62,607 nt of DNA, taken from NCBI GenBank assembly GCA_002071445.1, contig MWFE01000063.1, forward strand, positions 1 through 62,607, in the 5' to 3' direction. This stretch comes from Bacteroidetes bacterium ADurb.Bin008. Lineage in GTDB: Bacteria > Bacteroidota > Bacteroidia > Bacteroidales > Tenuifilaceae. Positions 7,629-16,759 of the stretch are shown here, in pieces. A program made the translations under genes and the position numbers. The notes beneath the pieces are model-generated. The model was not told the origin of the DNA and searched no databases. It was given only the letters and a program-made list of their open reading frames with translations. The first letter of the stretch is position 1. Every line of letters begins with the position of its first letter.

Positions 7629-9104
7629 TGGGAATCTATGGACTTCACCAGCTGTGTCAACAACTATTTTTCCTGAGTAGCGCATATCCAAAGCAACTAT
7701 CACGGCAATATAGCCCCAGAAAAGGGCAGCAATCTTATCGGCATCCAAAAAGTTATTCAGAAAACCATGGAAAACATAGGTTAACAAACCAATGATACAG
7801 GCCACAAGAAAGTTTCTATACTCTTTATCCGTAACCTTTCCAATTAAAACTATACCTCTGTACAGCGCAAACAACAGGATGAAAACATATCCCAGCATAG
7901 CCAAAAAACCTGCCTCGGACATCAACCCAAGATATTCGCTATGGGCATTGCCCAGGGTCCCAAAGTTGGTGCTAATCACTGTTTTGTTGTAGCTCTTTTG
8001 AAAGGGTGCATAAAGAAACTGATAGGTTCCGGGCCCCCAGCCAAAAACAGGGCGCTCCTCAAACATGCTCATGGCGGCATCCCACCTGTTTAGCCTCTCC
8101 AGATTGGAGGCATCGGTTTTAATATTGATTATTGACTGTATATGTTCGGCAAAATCGCCGCTTGAATCGGTTGTGTTGCGTTGTAACCGCCATAAAATTT
8201 CTTGGCTGAAAAGAAAGTAGAGGCCAATGACCATTGATACTGCAATGAGGATAGTTCGGAATTTTATTTTAAAATGAATAAGAAGCCAAATAGAAGCACC
8301 AAAAACCAAACTTACCCAAGCCGCCCTGGAGTACGAAAAAACCAATGCAACGAGAAAGAAAAAGGAAAAGAACCAGCTAATAAATTTGACTGTTCTCGAT
8401 TGGCTGCTGAAAGCAAGAGCCATAGTAACCGGAATGACAAATGCCAATGCCGCACCGTAGGATGTATGATCGATAAAAAAAGGCGCACACGCCTGATGGG
8501 CAGCATAATGGTTGAGCAAACCTTTCGATGCATGCTTTAGCAATGAGAAAACCGCAACGATAAACATCCCTGAAATGTATGCCCAGAGGTACTTTTTTAT
8601 GTTCTTTTTATCGCGCATGAACATAATATACGACAAGTAAAAGAAGATGCCAATGAACCAAAAACGGACTAAAAAATATTTAATGGAAACCACAGGCAAT
8701 TCGCTGGGAACAATTGCGATAATTAACCATCCTAAAAAGAAAAGTATGGCAATGAAAACGGGATGATTCCGTAACTCTTTGGCAAAAAAACGCTCCTGAA
8801 TCGACCTGACAATAAGCAGGCCGAGTAGTATGACCAAAATGGGTTCAGTTGGAAACCAGAAATCGAAATCCAACCCCGGCACAATTCGCCTTAGGGCTAT
8901 TGATAAAGGGGCAAGGAATACCAGTGTAAAGAAAAGCTTTTGAGGCGAAAAAAGTAACCAAAAACCAACCAGAAAAACAAAGGGTATAACGCTAAGCAGC
9001 CAACTTTCCTTGTACATATAGTAAGTGTTGGCCGCAATGAACAGCAGACTGCAGATAACAATAAAAAAGATTTCGCGCCTATTCCTCACCTTTCTCCGGG
9101 TCAA
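7602..9104 (-). CDS. O-antigen ligase/polymerase-family membrane protein
   Basis: A 500-residue polytopic protein with 10-12 predicted membrane segments and one long hydrophilic loop (about residues 305-375). This loop carries the family signature VFGWGPGTYQF with NAHSEYLGLMSEAGFL downstream. Proteins of this kind either polymerise O-units (Wzy) or ligate polysaccharide to lipid A-core (WaaL). Its overlap of 26 bases with the upstream chain-length protein favours a shared role in surface polysaccharide. No sugar biosynthesis genes are adjacent. WaaL and Wzy are not separable from sequence alone. Confidence 0.85.
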   Translation of the reverse strand: MTRRKVRNRREIFFIVICSLLFIAANTYYMYKESWLLSVIPFVFLVGFWLLFSPQKLFFTLVFLAPLSIALRRIVPGLDFDFWFPTEPILVILLGLLIVRSIQERFFAKELRNHPVFIAILFFLGWLIIAIVPSELPVVSIKYFLVRFWFIGIFFYLSYIMFMRDKKNIKKYLWAYISGMFIVAVFSLLKHASKGLLNHYAAHQACAPFFIDHTSYGAALAFVIPVTMALAFSSQSRTVKFISWFFSFFFLVALVFSYSRAAWVSLVFGASIWLLIHFKIKFRTILIAVSMVIGLYFLFSQEILWRLQRNTTDSSGDFAEHIQSIINIKTDASNLERLNRWDAAMSMFEERPVFGWGPGTYQFLYAPFQKSYNKTVISTNFGTLGNAHSEYLGLMSEAGFLAMLGYVFILLFALYRGIVLIGKVTDKEYRNFLVACIIGLLTYVFHGFLNNFLDADKIAALFWGYIAVIVALDMRYSGKIVVDTAGEVHRFPLGELKAQH

Positions 9105-10101
9105 TCATCGTATTAAAAAAGTCAATCAGGATGAGCAGAAAGAATGTAAAAAATAGTGCCGATAGGGTTGATATAAGGGCAATTGTCATCCTTTTAGGCT
9201 TTGCCTTCTTGTCGGCGGGTACGGCCCTATCGATTACGAATTGGGATGGAATTTCGCCGGCAGCCTCTATTCGCATAATGAATAGTGCCTCCTTAACGTC
9301 CTTCATCTGTTGCGATACATGCAACATTTCCTGTAAATAGCGGGTAAATGCCCCACCGCTTACGCCTAAACTTTCCATCTCCTTTTTAATCCTCTGCGCC
9401 GATGCGCTATTGCCTGAAGTGAGCGCAGCAGCGTATGCGCCGGTCAACTCCTTTGCCTGGTAGGGTAAATCTAAAACTCCCCTTTTCATTACGGCCGAAA
9501 GGCTGTCTTCAACCCGTTGAATTTCAGATAAAGCGAATCGGTATTGTTCCTCAAATAGGGGTAGTGCACGCAGGGCCATATCCTGCTTTGTCTTACGCAT
9601 CAGGCTGTCGGCAATTTCAACAATGGAGTTGGCAAGTAAAGCGGCATACTCAGGATCGGTATCCAATACCTGAATTTTAACGCTTCTAAACTTGGTTGGA
9701 CTGAATGAGATATTCTTTGAATAGACTGTTGCTACCTTACTCCAGGCATGTTTACTATCGCGTTCAATGCTGTAGTGAACAAACAGGTTGTGCTTTTCCA
9801 CTATGGTTCTCATAAGGGTTTCAGAGGATAGCACCTGTAATAAATGCTCCACCTCCTCGTCTTCACCAAACATGATAAAGCCCTTTACCCGATTGGGTAC
9901 CACTATATCCTTGGAAGGCTGGGTTGATATTGCCGGAAGCAGAACTGCCGTTGACTGGAATTTGGGATGTATAAGAAAAGAAACTGCTAAAGAGGATATA
10001 AAAGCGATGATACCCACAAGAAGAAAGAATCGCTTTCTGCTCCAAACCATCATAACCAGCTTTGTCCCGTTAAGGTTGAAGTCGGCAACTGTTTTTTTCA
10101 T
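9079..10101 (-). CDS. Wzz/GNVR-type polysaccharide chain-length determinant protein
   Basis: A 340-residue protein with membrane helices near both ends (FFLLVGIIAFISSLAVSFLI and IALISTLSALFFTFFLLILIDFF). A long periplasmic domain lies between, with coiled-coil helices (about residues 180-275). A proline-containing VPADKKAKPKRM stretch just before the second helix is typical of the Wzz family. There is no C-terminal tyrosine-kinase domain, so it is a Wzz-like rather than Wzc-like protein. The gene lies 13 bases after tyrS and overlaps the ligase gene, forming a three-gene transcript. Confidence 0.85.
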   Translation of the reverse strand: MKKTVADFNLNGTKLVMMVWSRKRFFLLVGIIAFISSLAVSFLIHPKFQSTAVLLPAISTQPSKDIVVPNRVKGFIMFGEDEEVEHLLQVLSSETLMRTIVEKHNLFVHYSIERDSKHAWSKVATVYSKNISFSPTKFRSVKIQVLDTDPEYAALLANSIVEIADSLMRKTKQDMALRALPLFEEQYRFALSEIQRVEDSLSAVMKRGVLDLPYQAKELTGAYAAALTSGNSASAQRIKKEMESLGVSGGAFTRYLQEMLHVSQQMKDVKEALFIMRIEAAGEIPSQFVIDRAVPADKKAKPKRMTIALISTLSALFFTFFLLILIDFFNTMIDPEKGEE

Positions 10102-10114
10102 ACTATTCAGATTT

Positions 10115-11410
10115 TTATTGCTTAACTCTTATCAAACTATAATTCTTTTTGCCTTTTTGCACGATGATATACTTTCCGTTAATCAGAGACGAAGAATCAA
10201 TAAGCATTTCGGCATTGCTTACCTTTTCCTTATTAACGCTTACTCCTCCCCCCTGAACTGTCCTTCGCAAATCGCCTTTTGAGTGAAAAATCCCGCAATT
10301 TTCGGTGGCCAATTCAGAAAAGGGTACCCCTTTCACCAGAATTTCGGCCTCTATATCAAACAGTGGCACACCTTCAAAAACGGAAAGAAAGGTATTTTCG
10401 TCTATTCTGCGCAAGGTTTCAGAAGTGGAATTTCCAAACAGGATTTCGGAAGCATCCACCGCCGTACGGTAATCAGCCTCGGAGTGAACCATTATTGTTA
10501 CTTCGCGGGCCAAAACTTTTTGAAGCTTTCGTAAATGGGGCGCCTCTTTATGTTCTTTTATCAGACTTTCGATGGTGTCCCTGTCGAGAGTAGTGAAAAT
10601 TTTGATGTATTTCTCGGCATCCTCGTCGGAGGCATTAATCCAGAACTGGTAGAACTTGTATGGCGAAGTCAGATTTGGATCAAGCCAAACGTTTCCCTCC
10701 TCGGTTTTCCCAAACTTCCCCCCATCCGATTTTGTCATTAGCGGGCAAGTCAGGGCATATGCCTCACCCCCCAATTTTCTGCGTATTAGCTCAGTTCCCG
10801 TAACGATATTACCCCACTGGTCCGAACCGCCCATCTGCAGTTTGCAATTCAATGTTTGGTAAAGGTGAAGAAAATCTGTTCCCTGTACCAACTGGTACGA
10901 AAACTCGGTGAACGATAGACCCGAACCGGCATCGCCGCTAAGCCTTTTCTTTACCGAATCTTTGCTCATCATATAGTTCACGGTGATGTGCTTGCCAATG
11001 TCCCGTATAAAACCCAGAAAAGAGTATTCTTTCATCCAGTCGTAGTTATTTACCATCAAGGCAGCATTGGGCTTATCGGTACTGAAATCGAGAAATCGGG
11101 CCAGCTGTTTTTTAATGCATTCCTGATTGTGCCTAAGGGTTGGCTCATCGAGCAGGTTACGCTCCTGCGATTTGCCCGAAGGGTCGCCAATCATTCCCGT
11201 GGCTCCGCCAACCAGCACAACGGGGCGATGTCCGCATCGCTGAAAATGCTTTAGCATCATCATCGAAACCAAATGGCCGATATGGATTGATGATGCGGTG
11301 GGATCGATTCCTACGTAAGCTGTTGTCATCTCTTTGCTCAACAGCTCTTCCGTTCCCGGCATGATATCGTGGATCATGCCCCTCCAGCGAAGTTCTTCAA
11401 CAAAGTTCAT
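10115..11410 (-). CDS. tyrS: Tyrosyl-tRNA synthetase
   Basis: A class Ic aminoacyl-tRNA synthetase of 431 residues. The Rossmann catalytic domain has the HIGH signature as HIGHL and the KMSKS-equivalent as [21 protein letters not shown] and GGSDQWGN form the tyrosine and ATP sites, and a C-terminal S4-like RNA-binding domain is present ([13 protein letters not shown]). I start at MNFVEELRW; an in-frame ATG seven codons upstream overlaps a -7 promoter element and is unlikely to be translated. The Wzz-like and ligase genes downstream probably share its promoter. Confidence 0.97.
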   Translation of the reverse strand: MNFVEELRWRGMIHDIMPGTEELLSKEMTTAYVGIDPTASSIHIGHLVSMMMLKHFQRCGHRPVVLVGGATGMIGDPSGKSQERNLLDEPTLRHNQECIKKQLARFLDFSTDKPNAALMVNNYDWMKEYSFLGFIRDIGKHITVNYMMSKDSVKKRLSGDAGSGLSFTEFSYQLVQGTDFLHLYQTLNCKLQMGGSDQWGNIVTGTELIRRKLGGEAYALTCPLMTKSDGGKFGKTEEGNVWLDPNLTSPYKFYQFWINASDEDAEKYIKIFTTLDRDTIESLIKEHKEAPHLRKLQKVLAREVTIMVHSEADYRTAVDASEILFGNSTSETLRRIDENTFLSVFEGVPLFDIEAEILVKGVPFSELATENCGIFHSKGDLRRTVQGGGVSVNKEKVSNAEMLIDSSSLINGKYIIVQKGKKNYSLIRVKQ

Positions 11411-11428
11411 ATTCAAAAAAAATTTCGG

Positions 11429-11436
11429 CAAAGATA
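11429..11436 (-). promoter_or_regulatory. -7 promoter element for tyrS operon (TATCTTTG)
   Basis: Exact TAnnTTTG match on the minus strand, 18 bases before the chosen tyrS ATG. It overlaps the alternative upstream ATG, which decides between the two starts. No clear -33 element. Confidence 0.55.
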
Positions 11437-11504
11437 ATGATTAGCCAAAGAAATATGAGGGTAAAAACTCAATTACAACAAGTCAAAATGCATAGCAAAA
11501 GGGT

Positions 11505-12029
11505 TTAGGGTTCCGATTTCACCGCTTTCCCGATGCTATCTTTAATTTCATCGAAATGCAAATAGGGGAAAAGTCGGGGAGCCAATTTTTCAATCGGTTT
11601 ATATAGCAGTGATTTTTCACCAAAGTCATCGGGGAGAATGCGTAGGCTATGGTTTATTTTACCGATTAGTAAAAAGATAATGCTGAGTATCAGCACCGTT
11701 TTTATAATCGAAACGAATGCCCCAAGAATTTTATTAACAAATCCCAGCGCTGCCATTTTGAAAACACCCTCCACAAGTGTTCCTAGAAAATGAATGCCCA
11801 CCAGAATGACCAAAAAGGTTACGGCAAACGCTATCAATGAAAGGTATTGGGTGGTTAATGCAAACTTTTGGGTTAGAAAATTGGCTGTAAATTCGGAGAA
11901 ATGGATTGCCCCCCAAATCCCAAACAGTAATCCTGCCAGTGCGGCAACTTGTCTGATCAATCCCTTTCTTAACCCTCCAAACCCTGCAAAAACGAGAATC
12001 GCAAGGATAACTAAATCAATTATGCCCAT
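11505..12029 (-). CDS. CvpA-family membrane protein
   Basis: A 174-residue inner-membrane protein with four hydrophobic segments. It begins MGIIDLVILAILVFAGFGGLRKGLIRQ, the conserved CvpA opening (D, GxxxGxxRG-like turn), and contains further helices at about 60-85 and 100-120. CvpA is needed for colicin V production in E. coli, but its wider role in bacteria is envelope-related and poorly defined. It follows the prenyl synthase gene by 19 bases and is likely co-transcribed with it. No other colicin or purine gene is nearby. Confidence 0.85.
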   Translation of the reverse strand: MGIIDLVILAILVFAGFGGLRKGLIRQVAALAGLLFGIWGAIHFSEFTANFLTQKFALTTQYLSLIAFAVTFLVILVGIHFLGTLVEGVFKMAALGFVNKILGAFVSIIKTVLILSIIFLLIGKINHSLRILPDDFGEKSLLYKPIEKLAPRLFPYLHFDEIKDSIGKAVKSEP

Positions 12030-12048
12030 ATGTTAAAAGTGTTACAAA

Positions 12049-13023
12049 TCAATGATTGCGTTCAACTATATAATCGGCCAATTGTAGTAACGATTTTTTA
12101 TACTCGTTATCAGGGAATGACTTAAGGGTGTCAATGGCGTTCTCCTTGTATTCCATCATCTTCCTGTGGGCATACTCAATCCCCCCCGAAGCATGCACAA
12201 AATCAATAACCTCCCTTAGCGCATCAGCATTATTGCGGCTTCTCCTCACTTGTTTCAGGATATGATGACGTGTAGTGCCATTGGTTTGCTCCAAGGCATG
12301 AATCAATGGCAGGGTAAGCTTCTTTTCTTTCACATCATTCCCTATGGGTTTCCCCAGAATACCCTTTGACTGGTAATCGAACAGGTCGTCTTTTATCTGA
12401 AAGGACATTCCCAGGTTAAGCCCAATTTCTTTTACCCTCGATATATCCTCAGCCGGTGCGCCCGCCGAAATAGCTCCATTCACTGTACAGGAAGATATTA
12501 GCGCTGCCGTTTTTTTTCTGATGATATCGAAATAAGTGGGCTCATCCGTGTCAATCCTCCTGGAGCGCTCAATCTGAATCAATTCGCCTTCGCTCATCTC
12601 CCTTACCGCCTCGCTCATATTACGAAGCAGCTCGTATTCCTCCGATTCAATGGCCAGAAGCAACCCCTTAGAAAGCAGAAAATCGCCCACCAGCACGGCA
12701 ACCTTCGATCGCCAAAGCGCATTGATTGAATATGATCCTCTCCGCTCGTAGGCTTCGTCCACCACGTCATCATGAATAAGAGTGGCTGTGTGCAGCAATT
12801 CAATCATGCCTGCGGCAATATAAGTAGATGGGTTAATGCTTCCGGTCATTCCGGCTGTGAGGAAAACTAAAAGCGGGCGTAGCTGTTTCCCTTTCCTTCG
12901 GTATATGTAGTTTGTAATTATGCCCAGCAGGGGGACTTTTGACTTCATTGCCTTTTGAAAATAGGCCTCAAATTCTTCCAGTTCCCTCCTTACAGGGTAT
13001 TTTATCGCATCAAGGGTTGTCAA
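12049..13023 (-). CDS. Long-chain polyprenyl diphosphate synthase
   Basis: A 324-residue all-helical trans-isoprenyl synthase. The first Asp-rich motif is DDVVDEAYERRG and the second DDLFDYQ, with GKQLRPLL as the substrate phosphate-binding stretch. The residue five before the first Asp is Ala, which in this family leaves the pocket open and fits a long product, such as the octaprenyl or heptaprenyl tail of menaquinone. It appears to start at a TTG: no ATG lies upstream in frame before the promoter region, and homologues begin at this point. Compare the second prenyl synthase at 51.8 kb. Confidence 0.93.
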   Translation of the reverse strand: MTTLDAIKYPVRRELEEFEAYFQKAMKSKVPLLGIITNYIYRRKGKQLRPLLVFLTAGMTGSINPSTYIAAGMIELLHTATLIHDDVVDEAYERRGSYSINALWRSKVAVLVGDFLLSKGLLLAIESEEYELLRNMSEAVREMSEGELIQIERSRRIDTDEPTYFDIIRKKTAALISSCTVNGAISAGAPAEDISRVKEIGLNLGMSFQIKDDLFDYQSKGILGKPIGNDVKEKKLTLPLIHALEQTNGTTRHHILKQVRRSRNNADALREVIDFVHASGGIEYAHRKMMEYKENAIDTLKSFPDNEYKKSLLQLADYIVERNH

Positions 13024-13127
13024 TTCCGTTGGATTAAAACGATGACAAATTAACTACTTTTTTCTTAAAAATTTCTTTCCCCTTCATTTTTAGCAACAAG
13101 CAAATACGAAGTATTTTAACCCAACCC

Positions 13128-13156
13128 TTGTGAATCAACAAATGTTTCTATATTTG
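13128..13156 (+). promoter_or_regulatory. Promoter for the ArsR-type regulator (TTG, 18-base gap, TATATTTG)
   Basis: TTG at 13128-13130 and TATATTTG at 13149-13156 match the Bacteroidota -33/-7 arrangement. It lies 24 bases before the ATG at 13180, which supports that start over an upstream GTG that coincides with the last base of the -7 element. Confidence 0.7.
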
Positions 13157-13179
13157 TGGCATTTAAATTTGTTTTCGTC

Positions 13180-13479
13180 ATGCCTAAAGTAAATGATCTT
13201 AAGATTGAACAACTGGAAAGAGCAGCCAATATGCTTAAAGCCATTGCTCATCCCATGCGTATTGCCATTCTGAGTCATCTGGAAGATGGCAAGCGTATGT
13301 CGGTCACCGAGATTCATGAAAAGCTGAAAATTGAACAATCCACAACGTCGCACCACCTGGGAATACTAAAAGACAAGGGTGTACTTGCCTCCAAAAGGGA
13401 AGGAAAAAACACCTACTACTTTCTTCGTGAGCAAAATCTATCCAAAATATTGGAGTGCATCAATAAATGTAAAGTTTGA
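13180..13479 (+). CDS. ArsR-family winged-helix transcriptional regulator
   Basis: A 99-residue protein, essentially one winged helix-turn-helix. The segment AANMLKAIAHPMRIAILSHL is the typical first helices of ArsR/SmtB regulators. MSVTEIHEKLKIEQSTTSHHLGILKDKG is the recognition helix region, and ASKREGKNTYYFL is the wing. The metal-binding ELCVCD-type motif of ArsR/SmtB is missing; two cysteines near the C-terminus (ECINKCKV) are the only thiols. Its effector is therefore unclear. It stands alone, divergent from the prenyl synthase gene and ahead of deoC. Confidence 0.9.
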   Translation: MPKVNDLKIEQLERAANMLKAIAHPMRIAILSHLEDGKRMSVTEIHEKLKIEQSTTSHHLGILKDKGVLASKREGKNTYYFLREQNLSKILECINKCKV

Positions 13480-13620
13480 TTTGCCCCTTCCGATTTTTTC
13501 GATTTTTCTCTTCGATATGCTATCCCTCTGAAAGCCAAACATGGGCAAATGAATTAAGATTTATATTCCATATTGTTTGTGCAGGATGACAATGCGAGTT
13601 GTTAAAAACCAATTTTTGGG

Positions 13621-13651
13621 TTGTCTTTTTTGTATCCGGTTGCTAAATTTG
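13621..13651 (+). promoter_or_regulatory. Promoter for deoC (TTG, 20-base gap, TAAATTTG)
   Basis: TTG at 13621-13623 and TAAATTTG at 13644-13651, a complete Bacteroidota promoter 19 bases ahead of the deoC ATG. Confidence 0.65.
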
Positions 13652-13670
13652 AAAAAAACTATTCTGCCAT

Positions 13671-14546
13671 ATGGATTTTGAAAACAAATACAATCTTGCT
13701 GTGGATGAAAATGCCGTTGTCAAAACGGTTGAAAAAATTAAAGGGCAACTCAACAGCGGTGTATCCGACAAGGCATTGCTGGCAACATGTTTCAGCCTTA
13801 TCGATCTGACAACGCTTAACTCCACCGACAGCATTGAGCGGGGAAAACTATTTGCACAGCGCGTTAGCGATTTTTCGGAGAAATTTCCGGGGTTGCCAAA
13901 CGTTGCCGCTATCTGCGTTTACCCTTCGCTTGTTGCCTCTGTGAGGCAATCACTCACAGCCAATAATGTGAAAATAGCCTCTGTTGCTGCCGGATTTCCT
14001 TCATCACAAACTTTTATCAACATTAAGCTCTCGGAGTGCGAGATGTGTCTCGAGATGGGTGCCGACGAGTTGGACGTGGTCATCTCACTGGGGGCCTTTC
14101 TCTCAGGCGATTACTTCACCGTTTTTTCCGAATTGCAGCAGATTAAAGAGGTTGCCGGCGATGCCCATGTGAAAGTTATTTTAGAAACCGGTGCACTTCC
14201 CTCGTTGAGCCTTGTGCGTCGGGCATCGTTTTTGGCCATGGAGGCCGGTGCCGATTTTATTAAAACCTCAACGGGCAAGATGGATATTTCGGCTACTCCC
14301 GAAACGGTTTATGTTATGTGCGAAGCCATTAAGGAGTATCACCGGACCACGGGCCGCATGGTGGGCATAAAACCTGCCGGAGGCATGGTTACCTCTGCCG
14401 ATGCAGTTCTGTACTACAAAATAGTTCAAGAAACATTGGGCGAAAAATGGTTGAATAACCAATGGCTAAGGCTGGGGGCCAGTCGCTTGGCTGATAATCT
14501 GCTTTCCGATATTGTGGGCAGTACCATCAAATATTTTACTGCTTAG
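13671..14546 (+). CDS. deoC: Deoxyribose-phosphate aldolase
   Basis: A 291-residue TIM-barrel class I aldolase that cleaves 2-deoxyribose 5-phosphate to acetaldehyde and glyceraldehyde 3-phosphate in nucleoside salvage. Active-site elements are in order: DLTTLNSTDS (early phosphate-end strand), ELDVVISLGAFLSGD (catalytic Asp), VKVILETGAL (first lysine) and FIKTSTGK (Schiff-base lysine), then GIKPAGGM for phosphate binding. The N-terminal 45 residues extend beyond the E. coli enzyme, as in the longer DeoC type. Monocistronic, followed by a repeat-rich spacer. Confidence 0.96.
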   Translation: MDFENKYNLAVDENAVVKTVEKIKGQLNSGVSDKALLATCFSLIDLTTLNSTDSIERGKLFAQRVSDFSEKFPGLPNVAAICVYPSLVASVRQSLTANNVKIASVAAGFPSSQTFINIKLSECEMCLEMGADELDVVISLGAFLSGDYFTVFSELQQIKEVAGDAHVKVILETGALPSLSLVRRASFLAMEAGADFIKTSTGKMDISATPETVYVMCEAIKEYHRTTGRMVGIKPAGGMVTSADAVLYYKIVQETLGEKWLNNQWLRLGASRLADNLLSDIVGSTIKYFTA

Positions 14547-15292
14547 GCTGAAAGTCGATGATATGCTACCCGTTCCCCGCACGTTTCCATGTCCTGCGGA
14601 CGATGGAAAATGCTTTTTCCTTTCACCCTTTCCCCAACTCCTCCTTTGGGGGCCGGGGGTCTAACCCCTTGTTTCCCTGCACTCATTTCACGGTCCCTGA
14701 GCCCTAAGCGAAGTTGAAGGGCACGTTTCACGAATTCTACTGCAAAGAACGCCAAGCAGACGCAGAGGACACAAAGAAACTGAGAACCAAGACCCTCAAA
14801 CGTTGAACGCCAAACCCCGAACCCCGAACCCCGAACGTCGAACCCCAAACGTCGAACCCCGAACCCCAACGATGAACCCCGAACGTTGAACCCCGAACGT
14901 CAAACTTGAAACCCCGAACGTCAAACTTAAAACCCCGAACCTCGTTTCACTTTCCCCTTTTTCCTTCCCTCCCCGTTCTGCAGAGACTCCAGCCTCAATT
15001 GAAGCTATCTTTCTTGGTTTAGCCAATAGGCACAGCCTGCTTATTATAGACCAACGGCAGTACAACCACCGCCAAACGGAGAAAAGCGGCTTTTAATTTG
15101 AACATTTTTTTCAACAACAAAATATTGTACTGATATTCAACAACCTAACAACCATATTAGGTTAAAAATATTTTTTACCTTTTAAGATTTTTATACCGAT
15201 TTTGTGATAACCTTTGCAAAATAGGGTTACAATAAAAAGCAAAACAGAACCTGCTGTATATCTATTACTTAATTAACTTACCCTAAGGCATT
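14547..15292. other. Repeat-rich gene-free spacer between deoC and the ATP-grasp gene
   Basis: A composite of short repeated or dispersed motifs rather than a gene. In order it holds a C-rich stretch with CTTTGGGGGCCGGGGGTCTAACCCC-like content (14640-14670), a CCCTAAGCGAAGTTGAAGGG element (14702-14721), a GCAAAGAACGCCAAGCAGACGCAGAGG-type stretch (about 14742-14775), a heptanucleotide array (14801-14943), and AT-rich leader DNA with a small inverted repeat (AACCTAA / TTAGGTT, 15142-15163). Open frames on the minus strand arise from the 7-bp repeat and show only GVRRSGF-like low complexity. Confidence 0.75.
14801..14943. repeat. Tandem array of a 7-bp unit (CCCCGAA / CGTCGAA)
   Basis: About 20 head-to-tail heptamers, mainly CCCCGAA alternating with CGTCGAA, CGTCAAA, CTTGAAA or CTTAAAA. 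One unit is a base short near 14864-14869, which shifts phase. Because 7 is not a multiple of 3, all frames stay open over the array and give spurious ORFs. Too short a unit and no spacers, so not CRISPR. Confidence 0.9.
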
Positions 15293-16756
15293 ATGCAAAA
15301 AGTGCTCATTCTGCTCGATGATATTTCGTTGTGGAAACCCTACTATCCTTCGGAGAGTGTAATATCCGCTTCTGACTACCTCCGCAAGGAGTCATTTGAA
15401 GACCCAAAGCTGGTCATCAATCTATGCAGTGAAATTACCTACAATTCCGAAGGGTACTACTGCTCATTACTTGCAACTGCGCGCGGACATAGGGTTATAC
15501 CAAATGCCGAAGTGCTTAATAAGCTCGAGTCCGACACAGGGATACGAATGGATAGCAGCCTTCATAAAATTTGCCATAGCTGGATTGAAAAGAACAGCAT
15601 AACCAGCGAATTGTGGTATCTCGACGTGTTCTTCGGATCCTGCGTTGAACAGGGATTGGAACGTATCGCAAGGTTTATTTTCGACAACTACCCTTATCCC
15701 ATCCTTCGGGTTACCCTCAACAACAAGGCGCGTAATCAAATTGAATCAATAAAGCCGTTAAAATTTTCGGAGCTTACAGAGGAGCAGCAAACCCATTTTG
15801 CCGAAGCGTTGGACAGGTTCAACCGAAAGGTATGGCGCAATCCACGCCTAAAAAAAACGCCCCGTTACGATTTGGCCATCTTTCACAATCCCAATGAACC
15901 CTTTCCGCCCAGTAACCGAAAAGCTTTGGCCAAATTTGTGGACCTTTCCAAAAAGATGAATATCAACGCCGAGCTGATTACCGAGGATGATCTGCTTCGA
16001 CTGATGGAATTCGATGCGCTCTTCATTAGGCAAACCACTGCCCTGAACCACATTACCTATCAGGTTGCCCTAAAGGCAAAGCAAGCCGATATGGTTGTTA
16101 TCGACGATCCGCTCTCAATAATCCGGTGCACAAATAAAGTTTATCTCAACGAACTCCTGGTTAGGGAAGGTATTCCTGCTCCCAAGTCGAGGCTAATTTT
16201 TAAGTCAAATCCTTACTCTTTCGTTCAAGTAGCCGATAGCCTCGGAGCGCCTTTTATTCTCAAAATTCCGGATGGATCGTTCTCAAACGGTGTGAAAAAG
16301 GTAGAGAATGAAGCGGAATATTCACAAACCTTAAACGACTTTTTTGGCCGATCGGCCATTGTGCTTGCCCAGGAGTATCTGCCAACTGATTTCGATTGGC
16401 GAATAGGCGTGCTGAACGGTGAACCCCTCTATGCCTGTAAGTACTTTATGGCCAAGGGGCACTGGCAGATTTACTATCACCAAAACTCAGGAAAAAGCCG
16501 TAGCGGTATGGCCGAAGCCGTCCCCATGTACAAGGTACCCAAGGCCATACTGAAAAATGCCATTAAGGCCACATCGCTCATCGGCAAAGGGCTGTATGGA
16601 GTTGACCTAAAAATGATAGGCGAAAAGGGCGTGGTTATCGAGATAAACGACAATCCCAGCATTGACTATGGCGTGGAAGATGCCATTCTGGGCGATGAAC
16701 TTTACTACAGGATTATCAACGACTTCGTTAGAAAATTGGAGAATAAACACCATTAA
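15293..16756 (+). CDS. RimK-like ATP-grasp ligase with N-terminal RLAN domain
   Basis: A 487-residue cytoplasmic ligase. Residues 1-190 resemble the RLAN domain that precedes a class of RimK-like ATP-grasp enzymes. The C-terminal half is the ATP-grasp fold: a pre-ATP-grasp segment (YDLAIFHNP, NAELITEDDLLRLMEFDALFIR), NKVYLNELLVREGIPAPKSRLI, the glycine-rich loop ILKIPDGSFSNGVKKV, LAQEYLPTDFDWRIGVLNG, and the Mg-binding EINDNPS near residue 460. RimK-type enzymes form amide bonds, typically adding an amino acid to a carboxylate of a protein or peptide; the substrate here is unknown. The GNAT gene follows by three bases, and predicted peptide-modification systems pair these two families. Confidence 0.88.
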   Translation: MQKVLILLDDISLWKPYYPSESVISASDYLRKESFEDPKLVINLCSEITYNSEGYYCSLLATARGHRVIPNAEVLNKLESDTGIRMDSSLHKICHSWIEKNSITSELWYLDVFFGSCVEQGLERIARFIFDNYPYPILRVTLNNKARNQIESIKPLKFSELTEEQQTHFAEALDRFNRKVWRNPRLKKTPRYDLAIFHNPNEPFPPSNRKALAKFVDLSKKMNINAELITEDDLLRLMEFDALFIRQTTALNHITYQVALKAKQADMVVIDDPLSIIRCTNKVYLNELLVREGIPAPKSRLIFKSNPYSFVQVADSLGAPFILKIPDGSFSNGVKKVENEAEYSQTLNDFFGRSAIVLAQEYLPTDFDWRIGVLNGEPLYACKYFMAKGHWQIYYHQNSGKSRSGMAEAVPMYKVPKAILKNAIKATSLIGKGLYGVDLKMIGEKGVVIEINDNPSIDYGVEDAILGDELYYRIINDFVRKLENKHH

Positions 16757-16759
16757 TCC

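Noticed and set aside
14801..14943. Possible CRISPR array
   Set aside because: The unit is 7 bp with no spacers of unique sequence and no cas genes are in the window.
14543..15065. Two minus-strand open frames rich in GVRRSGFGV-like repeats
   Set aside because: They are produced by the 7-bp tandem array, which stays open in every frame; no start-site support and no plausible protein.
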